Source: Strigamia acuminata (taxonomy: Eukaryota; Arthropoda; Chilopoda; Geophilomorpha; Linotaeniidae). Taken from it: DNA of 64,000 nucleotides. This document shows, in pieces, positions 55,850 through 64,000 of the stretch (positions are counted from its first letter, which is position 1; every line of letters starts with the position of its first letter). The DNA is taken from the NCBI GenBank assembly GCA_949358305.1, contig OX442320.1, forward strand, positions 4,852,259-4,916,258, in the 5' to 3' direction. A program made the position numbers and the translations under genes. The notes beneath the pieces were generated by a model, which was given only the letters and a program-made list of their open reading frames with translations, searched no databases and was not told the DNA's origin.

Positions 55850-56932
55850 CAAGGGGGCCTATGCCCCTCCTTGACCCGCCCAAACCTATGGGTAAAATTT
55901 AGCAACTAATTAACGAATTATAAGCCAAATCGAGCGCTACGGATCGGCCGCTTATCGGAGCGTTCTGTACACGTAACAATATCCTGTTTTGAGATACATC
56001 TATATCTTTCAGCTTATTTCTGGCCAATTGCAGTTTGTTTGTTTGACTTTTAACTCCTGTTCTACATTTAGCTGTTTACTTTCAGTTGCTCGGCAATGGC
56101 AAACTTGTTTCCCAAGTTGTTTTCACACAACACATTTCAACTTTAACATTATTGGCATAAAAAAAACTTGAACAAAAAAAAATGTCAGCTGTGATTGTAA
56201 ATGCATTTGAAGCAACTTCACTGCCAAGACGATTAAATGAAGCAAGTGAAAGAAGATGAGAAAAAGTGGAAAAACCGAACAGATGAAGAAGAATACGAAG
56301 AGACGTGAAAGGGTAAAAAGGTAGCTAATGGCTCTTAGCCAAGTGAAGTGGAGTGAATCTGGGGCTGTCTCCTTCGTTCACAAGACTAATTACTTCATTG
56401 GCATCAGTTTTCAACGACTCCGAAGAGAGATTGCAACATGCCATAAAACTAGAAAAACAATACACATTTCCTGCAAATGAATTAGAGAAACCAATTACAG
56501 AGGGGAAAAAGTGAATCAAAGAAGCAATTGGTGTGTAAACAAAGAAAAGAGAAAATCTGATGAAAGAAGGAAATGTATTTCATCAAAGAACTCAAAAGAG
56601 TAAACATCAATAATTTCACTTTTGTTTGCATTATGTGCAATGCCTAAGGTTTTGTTGCATTTTCATCTCCAGGGAATAATGCAGTGTGCTTCACATGCAT
56701 ATGCATTAGGGAAAATTAGTGGCAATAATTGAAATTGTAAACAAGTGGCTGTAGACAGAAAAGCTTCCGCTTTAATTGCAGCAAATGTTTGGCAAAGCAT
56801 AAAAATCAGAGAATGGAACACAAATTTGGGCACAAGTCTGTTTCAAAATGGCGGCAAAAGAGGTCAATGCTAATCCAGATTTTTAGTCAGTGACGTAAAT
56901 AGTGAAAAACTACCGGATTGGCTACGCTATTA
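55850..56932. other. No gene recognised
   Basis: GC-richer patch at 55850-55980, then AT-rich DNA. Confidence 0.4.
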
Positions 56933-57423
56933 GAGAGTTTGCGGGATGCATTTTTCCTTTACAGTTACAACACTATACGGTATAAAAATAGTGTAAAGGA
57001 AAAATGATAAATTAAGTTTTTGCGGGCTGCACATTTCCCTTATCACTACACTATTTCAGCCAACTACTGACAGTTAGTAATTTTGAGCCTAAAAATTTAA
57101 TTTGGGGGCGTAAATGTGCAAATTTCTGCATAAAATTCCATTATTATGCCTATAAAGTATGGTTTTGGGCCTAAAATTCAATTTTGGGCCTCACTTATCA
57201 TTCAATTTACATACCTATAACTGATGTGTTTGATCGGGACAACAAAATAATCGCCATTTGCAATGGGCGGAGCTAACAATATAGTGTTCTCAATTCTGAT
57301 TGGCTGCGCTATATTTTAATTTAGTGTTGAAAACGATACACTAAAGATTTTTCTCTTACGATATGGCACTAAAATAGTGTATCGTAGAGCAAAATAAGGA
57401 AAAAATGCATCCCGCAAACTCTC
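56933..57423. mobile_element. MITE with GAGAGTTTGCGGGATGC ends, intact copy
   Basis: Ends GAGAGTTTGCGGGATGCATT and, reversed, GAGAGTTTGCGGGATGCATT, with TA on both sides (56931-56932, 57424-57425). 491 bp with no open frame. Reference for the interrupted copy at 45774. Confidence 0.95.
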
Positions 57424-58598
57424 TAGTTTCAGTTATAGTGGAGGCTCCGGCATAGTTATAAATTTTCCACGATACTTTTAGGCTTAACGGGGGTTTTTAT
57501 AAAGGAAAATTACCTGCCGCAAACTGCGTAATGATTCAGTAATTTTAGTGTAAAAATCAGTGAAAATATTCCCACCATCTTGTACTTTAATCTAATGGGT
57601 GATTTCTAAACCAGGTGGATTCATTGCAAGAATAATTGCCCATTCACAGAGTGGCTCAAACTAAATGAGTCAATTGCCATTAAATTAAACCCTTGGACAT
57701 GATTGTTGGAAACTTGTAAGGAAAAAGAAACAAAGGAACTAATCACACCAATAAAATGTGCTTCACCTGTAATTGCAACTTTAATTGTGCATTATTTCGC
57801 CCACTTTATTTACAGATTTAAAGATGAAATTCCAAAAACTGACAATTAATTCTGAGATATGAGAAAACAGCTTGAGGCAATGATCCCAACTACAAGTAAA
57901 CTTGCAATTTATAAAAGCTTTTAGCCAAACTTTTCTAAGCGAAATAGACAAAGAAAAAAAACTCAACATTATGTTAATTATTTCTTACATCCAAAATTGT
58001 AAAATTAAAAAACAGTTTCAACATTCAACTTGAATAAATGCCCTCAAGCCATTTTCCTTTTATCTCAACCCTTGCCTTGCAAACACACTTCAAAAAAAAT
58101 TGTCAAGAGGACAATTTTACTAATTTTTGCATTATGTAATCTTTTCACCTCAAGCGGTACATTGCACTACCTTTTTTCCAGCATGTACTAATCAGTGTTT
58201 AGAATCTTGATGCTAAATTCAAACTGCGTATTCCATTCAGCGAATATGTAAACACGACAACCAAAAATAACTTGTTGCGTGTCAATAGCTGAAAAATTAA
58301 AACAGCGATGTTAAGGATTCTTTGTGGTTGGTGTTTGTTTTGTTCTTGCTTGGCATGAAGATTGATCTGTGTGGCCAAGGGGTAGCTCAAAACCCCATTG
58401 GAGAATAGAGTTCTTGCGTATGCTATAATGTCGGTCATTATATTTAATGTCGTTATCCTTCATCGTTGGATCGTCTTCAGGTTATGAACTTACTTTGTTC
58501 AATTCTTCTTCGTAGGTTCATCAAACACACAAAAACCTATGCTTTGCTAGAAGGCAATAATTATTGCATTTTTTTCAATGTTGAAGAGTGTGAAGACT
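57424..58598. other. No gene recognised
   Basis: ACCTGCCGCAAACTGC at 57511 is an end of the same MITE clan as 23548. Otherwise AT-rich. Confidence 0.45.
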
Positions 58599-58870
58599 AA
58601 AGCTAGGTTCACACTTGTGTTTGCACAAGACGCAACCTAGGAGAAATTACGACTCTAACACACAACGCAGAGTCTGTTCACACTTTAGGGCACGTGTGGA
58701 CAGAGCTGAAACAATTGATGTTGCGTCTGGCCAATCAGATAGAAACCTGGAATTGGATTTAGTTCTAGAACTAGTTCCAGAATCCGAAAATGACGGCCTG
58801 TTTCCATGTGGCAAAGTCTTGCCAACCATACATGAATTACGGCACCTCGCAAAACAGAAAAATTTAGAGT
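58599..58870. mobile_element. PIF/Harbinger-like fragment, AGCTAGGTTCACAC end
   Basis: Begins TAA AGCTAGGTTCACACTTGTG and matches 41963 onward (AACGCAGAGTCTGTTC, GTGGCAAAGTCT). The right end is missing. Confidence 0.75.
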
Positions 58871-60441
58871 TCTTAATTATTTTTTTTTCAAATTAATTGA
58901 TCGTATTAAAATGTGATAAACAGAATAGCTTCATAATGATATTAAGCAGCATCTTGAGGTGATATTGATGATATTTCTTCGATTTGTTTATTTTACACCC
59001 AAATTTTAAATGGCTTTATATCTATGCCCTACATCCTTCACGTGTTCCTTGGTTCTAAATTTTTCATCCTTACCTCATTTAAAAGTAAATACTACACAAA
59101 TTAAACCTGCATGAACTTCTATTCAATGTCTGCACAAATTTATCCTATTAGGCTACCGACTGCTTGCATAAACTCACTTAATGAATATTTAAATGTTTCA
59201 GAAAAGACCAAAGTCGTTTCACATTATGTGCCACAATAGTTAATCTTGACAGATCCCATGCTACATCCATCAGATTTTCTAATCCTACACATGATGCAGT
59301 ACCGGATTAAACCCCGTAGAATCCCTAGGTAGTCCTAAATCTCCAAGTCCATCTCGCAAGGTAAAGTTTTCGTTTCTGTGAGTTGATTCATTTTTTCTAA
59401 CTTCTAGAAACAATTTTAGAAAGCTTGATTGTAATTTTCCTTCAATATTAGATCAATATTATTTTGATCCGTTGTCGCTGGACCCACAGACGACATGGGG
59501 CCCAAGACTTGTCTGATGCGTGGCAAGAGTTAAACTAAACTTTTATTTACACTTTCTCAAGTCTACATAAATTGAATTTGGTTTGTCTCAAGATGGCACC
59601 CTGAGTGTGGTCAACTCGTCCCTCACAGGTCCAGTGCCTAATCTCCCTAATCGATAATCCAGCAGTCATGGCCCCTTTAAAAAATCACCTTATAAACTGA
59701 CATATCAACTTCACTTTCACAAAAAAAAATTGTTTTTGTCGCGAATCCTATTGGGTAATCCGATTAAAACAAATTCCCACTTTCTTCTTAAATTGACATT
59801 TACACCACCTTTTTCCCCACCATCTTTAAGCCACTTAAACATCCTCATTACTTGCAGTTGACCCAGTCCACTCTTTAAAAATAGACATTTCCTCTTTTCT
59901 AAAGCATCGAAGAGGAAAAAAGAACTTCCAATCAGCTTATGACAGCAGAAGGAAAAACTCCAGTCTTATTTTAATTTCCTCTTTAGATAATTACAAAGTT
60001 TAATTCCTTTCCTCTTTTCAATCTCATTACGGCCTCGAGGCAAACATTTTTTACATGGCAATTTCATATGATGATGACTTTGATATGTCACTGAACATGA
60101 CATCTTCCTTCCTTCCTTCCTGGGTACAGTTAAGTGTGGCCTGAGGTGAAATTTGGCCCAGTCTAATTCACTTGCTTCTTGGCACCCCAATGCCTAAAGC
60201 ATTTTTCCAATGAGCTTATAATCGCCAGGAAATGAGATGTAAATAAAGAAATACACGCTCCCGAAACGATGAAATTTGCATACAGCTTACTTCTTACCAT
60301 CAATTACCAATTCCAATTATGTGGTTTTACGTTGGAAAAAGGCAAAGTTTGCCGTCGGAAAAAAAAACAACGTTGTATCTATAAATTTCATGGTCTTTAT
60401 GTGCTGCCCCCCAAATTCCTGGTTGGAAAAAGAAACAGCTT
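58871..60441. other. No gene recognised
   Basis: AT-rich; no element pair recognised. Confidence 0.4.
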
Positions 60442-60514
60442 GGACTACGAAGAGTCGAACCCAGAGCCTCCGTTTGTCGGTCAAATGCTCTCGCGATTAA
60501 GCTACCTGAACTCC
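60442..60514 (-). tRNA. tRNA-like sequence (pseudogene or SINE head)
   Basis: A 73-nt stretch with tRNA layout on the minus strand: A-box-like GTAGCTTAATCGCGAGAGC, B box GGGTTCGACTC, D stem GCTT/GAGC. The acceptor pairs at five of seven positions, and the anticodon loop lacks the usual U33. Too degenerate for a working tRNA. Confidence 0.5.
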
Positions 60515-60675
60515 AACAGAATCACGAACCAAAACGCTCTTGTTTAACAGTCAAAGAAGCTTGTGGGGGCACATAAGGTGCTCACAAAAATATTATCACG
60601 GTGTTAAAATTTCCCCAATTGTTGTGTTGGAATTACAATGAAATCATATTTATTATTAAATAATATTTCCATTTA

Positions 60676-60745
60676 CACAGTGTTATGGTTTGGGGTGCAT
60701 TCCGCTATAAGGGAAAGACCAACCTTGCCTTTATTTCTGGTGGCC
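60676..60745 (+). pseudogene. Tc1-like transposase remnant
   Basis: The frame reads SVMVWGAFRYKGKTNLAFI, the conserved SVMVWG segment of Tc1/mariner DDE transposases. Only about 23 codons remain, with no frame before or after. The only transposase-derived coding sequence I recognise here. Confidence 0.75.
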
Positions 60746-60901
60746 GCCCTTCTTAGCCCTTCTTAAGAAAAAGAAAAACCCAAAATATACGTAGTCGCAG
60801 TTTCCCATGTCGCGGTATATTGATGTCGCGGTATATAGTGTCGCGGTAGATGACACGCCCTGGGACATCTATCTTGCATGTGCAGGTGTTCTTGTTACAG
60901 A
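60746..60901. repeat. Repeat related to the element at 7735
   Basis: CGCAGTTTCCCATGTCGCGG, then two more TGTCGCGGTA copies, matching 7750-7800 and 7911 in reverse. Confidence 0.6.
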
Positions 60902-61220
60902 ACTAAACTCTATTCCAAAAAGTATTACAAATACTCCCATTGGTTGGGAGATTCACATTTTGTCTCTAGTTCAGTTGTGTCTTGAATATGATGCTGTTTT
61001 CAGATTCCAATAGACTTGTGCGAAGATTTTTAAAGTGTCTTGTTTTGGGTTAAAATTTTGGTTTGGGAATTTTAATTCTAACATTTCTAGTGTAGTTTTA
61101 CCTGCTGATTTCATTTCTGATGTTATTTTAATGATTTGATTTAATGATTTGATAACCTGGTGTTATGAATCTCCCAACCAATGGGAGTATTTGTAATACT
61201 TTTTGGAATAGAGTTTAGTG
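60902..61220. mobile_element. MITE with perfect ~53-bp inverted repeats
   Basis: The left arm starts ACTAAACTCTATTCCAAAAA and contains CCCATTGGTTGGGAG. The right arm is its exact complement over about 53 bp. 319 bp in all. No clear target duplication. Confidence 0.93.
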
Positions 61221-61221
61221 C

Positions 61222-61266
61222 CTTAAATTAGATCCAATACTGCTTAACCCCTGTGCTCTAATGACA
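61222..61266 (-). rRNA. Diverged 5S rRNA-like fragment
   Basis: GGGGTTAAGCAGTATTGGAT on the minus strand resembles the 5S-derived copy at 50634, with more changes. It abuts the MITE end at 61220. Confidence 0.45.
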
Positions 61267-62376
61267 ATAAGTGACCAGGACCATAAACTGAGTGTACTTC
61301 ACACGTTCAGAAACACATCGTTATATAGACTGTCCCTACAGACAAATTGCAATTACCGGTATAGTGCTACATGTATGTATTGCAATGTATTTTGAAATGC
61401 ATAGGGTTTCACAAAAAAAATTTTGTTTGCAAATGGTAATAACTTCTGCATAACGTTTTATAAAATGCATTTCCAATATTATTATTTGTCAAATATGAAT
61501 GCATTGGTTCAATTTTTTTTAATATGAATGTGGAATGGCACCAAGTACCATGAAGTGCCACTCTACTTCTTTTGCCACACGATATAAAAAAGTACGTCAA
61601 CTTCTCTTTTTAAAACCCGCCTCCTTTTTTCTGACTGTAACTTTTCACTTTTTGTATTTTCCTCTTGTATGCATCCAACTCCTGTTCTTTCCTTTGAGAT
61701 TTCAGTGTTATGGTCTACTGACTTGAGTATCACCAAATCCCAGAAGGCTGTAAAAAAGACTGAGGGCACACAAAGTAACGGCTAAAACCATCAGGCAACC
61801 ACCCATAGGCAATGAATTGAGAAGCTTCAACCTCCCAGGAAGTTAGAGCTAAGAAAGAGAAACCTTACTTGCAGATGAACATGTACACCAAAGTGAAAAA
61901 TGATACCAGTTCATTCAAATATGACATGTTGACATTACTGGCTTAAGTTCCAGATACAGCTCCAGCTTTAGTCATCTCTTCTTAAGCTCAGATAACCTGC
62001 ACTTAAAAAAAACTTACTTTTTAACATATTGTGTGACATTGCCAAAGATATTTTGGAGAAAGTTGGGTAGTCAAACAAAAGAGCATTAATATCCACCCTG
62101 TTATCAGACAAAATGAACTCGGTCTACAATGTTATTGGAAACCAATAATCCAATACTTAAATGCCATATATCATAGGTGAATGGACGGATCTTCTTGGTC
62201 ATACTTGTACAGTTTGTGGGATATCAATTTAACCTAAAATTTCAACTACCATTGCCAAAGTTGGATCAGTTTGAACCATCACAAGATGATGTCCACAGAT
62301 TGGATCAATATCGCTATAAAATTTTTTCTTTCGATCTCTTAGTGTTGGAAATGAATGTTGTGGGTTTCCGATGATT
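61267..62376. other. No gene recognised
   Basis: AT-rich; short frames only. Confidence 0.4.
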
Positions 62377-62513
62377 AAAATCACCGAATACTGAATACCG
62401 GTATTTACCAACTATTAAAGTCACCGAATACTGAATACCGGTATTTACCAACTATTAAAGTCACCGAATACTGAATACCGGTATTTACCAACTATTAAAG
62501 TCACCGAACACTA
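62377..62513. repeat. 40-bp tandem repeat
   Basis: Three full units and part of a fourth: TCACCGAATACTGAATACCG then GTATTTACCAACTATTAAAG. The ACCGGTATT motif echoes the ends of the element at 45885. Confidence 0.93.
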
Positions 62514-62514
62514 G

Positions 62515-62598
62515 TGTTTGCAGCAGGTACTTTTTCCTTAACATTATTATATTTTTTACACTATATTTAGTGTAAGGTAAAAGTGGGTCGCGGTTGAA
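62515..62598. mobile_element. Short MITE remnant, GTTTGCAGCAGGTAC end
   Basis: Left GTTTGCAGCAGGTACTTTTT as at 23549; the right side mirrors loosely (TAAAAGTGGGTCGCGGT). TACACTAT/TAGTGTA lies inside. Confidence 0.55.
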
Positions 62599-63380
62599 GT
62601 TTTAAGTTATACAATGGTGGAAAAAAGTTTGAGACCACTACAGTTTTTTTAGTTGCAAGTCAAATTTTGATGCCAATTCTTGCAGTTTTTACACCAAATT
62701 CTGCATTTGTTTCACCACATTCTAAAGCAATATACTACTCTACTCTTCTTCCATTTAGAGATGATATTAATGTTCCAATGTTTGAATTTCACCAAATAAT
62801 GCACCTACCCACGCTAAGGACAACAGGCCGAACAGCAAATGTCTTCCGAAAATATTTTAATTTTTAGAAAAATAAATTTAAAAAAATCCTTTCCTGAAGT
62901 TTAAATTGATTTTAGATTGGGCTGAGTGTTAGATAAAATCCACAATTCCAAGAAGTCAGATAAGATGAGCAGTTGGCTGTCAGACACTACGTCTTTTTGA
63001 AGAATTATTTTCCAAGTGCTTATGCCAATTCTTGAGTAAAATGCAAGACAAGATGGAAGGAGCAGAGTAAGGTTATGGTATTGTAATTCAATTCCAAGAC
63101 ACGAACAACAAGTGCACGAAAGCTGAGAGCACGGGGGTTTGAGCAAATCGAGTTAGAGTAAAAGAAGCAAGCAGCACTCCTGAGAAAACACTCTTAAAAT
63201 GCTGTTTTTCTGCACGCAAAAGGCAAACATTTTTCTCTCTCAGGCATGAAAGCATAACACTGACCCCAATTTTATGACCAGCTCAACATCTCTTGCAAAG
63301 ATCAAAAAGTTTCTAAACAATTTTTAATTGTGTTTATTTAATTTTTTTTTAATTTTTATGTAAAAAAATCAATTCTTATA
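62599..63380. other. No gene recognised
   Basis: ATGGTGGAAAAAAGTTTGAG at 62614 resembles a Tc1-type terminus. No partner end found. Confidence 0.4.
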
Positions 63381-63470
63381 TGCTTCATGTCTTGTTAAAT
63401 TCTCTAAAATGCTTCAGGTATTGTTAAATTCTCTAAAATGCTTCAGGTCTTATTAAATTCTCTAAAATGC
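63381..63470. repeat. 30-bp tandem repeat, three units
   Basis: Units TGCTTCAGGTCTTGTTAAAT plus TCTCTAAAA. Confidence 0.9.
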
Positions 63471-63540
63471 AGAGTCTCTAAACTGCTTCAAGCATTACAG
63501 TATTACCCCACTTTAAACCGCATGCCTGTATAGTGCAATG

Positions 63541-63733
63541 TTTACCGACATGCCGGTATACATGGTGCGAGGTTTACGCATTCAAAGCACAAAGCACAAC
63601 CAACTTGAAAAAGAAAAAAAGGGGTGAGAGGTAAACTTGGTCCAGAATAGACTGGGCCAAGCTTAACCAATCACGGAAAAGTCAAAAAACCAATCATACC
63701 GGCAGTTTCACTTTATACTGGCATGCCGGTAAA
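63541..63733. mobile_element. MITE with TTTACCGRCATGCC ends
   Basis: Left TTTACCGACATGCCGGTATA and right, reversed, TTTACCGGCATGCCAGTATA. No target duplication defined. Confidence 0.7.
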
Positions 63734-63821
63734 AACTGTTTGACTGAAATTCCAGCAAACACACCAGACAAATGCCTGATATCCCATGAAATCTCATGCT
63801 AAACACAATTTACCGCCCTTT

Positions 63822-63978
63822 CGGTTTAGCTGTTTTAAGTTTATCTATCATTATTTGCCCGATCTATCTTTTAATACTGTTGATAGGGCAAGACGAGAAA
63901 CCGGGTCAAGATTGATGTCATTGAATCTTCATGGATTTTTTATTCCACCTGGTAGATAAACTTAAAACAGCTAAACTG
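63822..63978. mobile_element. MITE with CGGTTTAGCTGTTTTAAG ends
   Basis: Left CGGTTTAGCTGTTTTAAGTT and right, reversed, CAGTTTAGCTGTTTTAAGTT; the match runs about 25 bp. 157 bp in all. Confidence 0.8.
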
Positions 63979-64000
63979 ATGGAAAGATTTTTCCACAACT

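Noticed and set aside
1-64000. CRISPR-like arrays among the many direct repeats
   Set aside because: The repeats are contiguous tandem units without unique spacers, in a spliced eukaryotic genome.

Overview
The window is nuclear DNA of an animal, most likely an arthropod. It has spliced genes with GT-AG introns, one intron longer than 11 kb, a cytosolic-type tRNA gene, many short inverted-repeat transposons, and a short (CCTAA)n = (TTAGG)n tract of arthropod telomere type. The best-conserved gene is a glutamate-gated chloride channel, a protostome receptor class whose exons here read closest to insect GluCl-alpha. I cannot name the species.

Genes, left to right. (1) Minus strand, 573-1362: the first three coding exons of the SAGA deubiquitinase-module subunit Sgf11 (ATXN7L3-like). 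The gene runs off the left edge through a 20-bp satellite. (2) Minus strand, 2006-2077: tRNA-Gln(UUG). (3) Minus strand, 9594-31314: GluCl-alpha from exon 3 to the stop codon. It has eight coding exons, two of which are alternative versions of exon 3 (31247-31314 and 31028-31092). The signal peptide and first exon(s) lie upstream of 31314 and were not found. (4) Plus strand, 18481-19528: a complete four-exon gene nested antisense in the 11.5-kb GluCl intron. It has a TATA box, an initiator and a poly(A) signal, and encodes a secreted 193-residue protein with two copies of a cysteine-aromatic motif. I do not recognise its family.

Everything right of 31.3 kb, and most intron sequence, is repeats. 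There are non-autonomous DNA transposons of several kinds: TA-target (Tc1/mariner/pogo-like), TTA-target (PIF/Harbinger-like), 8-bp-target (hAT-like) and TTAA-target (piggyBac-like). Many sit inside one another with readable target duplications. Minisatellites are common, and at least five arrays of different sequence share a 20-21 bp period. One pogo-like element (55218-55849) carries about 30 near-identical copies of a 16-bp unit that resembles its own terminal repeat. 5S-rRNA-derived, tRNA-like and Tc1-transposase remnants are also present.

The genes do not form an operon or pathway. The one clear spatial relation is the secreted-protein gene lying inside the ion-channel gene. Exon coordinates were set by hand from reading frame, splice signals and phase. 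Transposon limits were set from inverted repeats and target duplications where visible; otherwise they are approximate.
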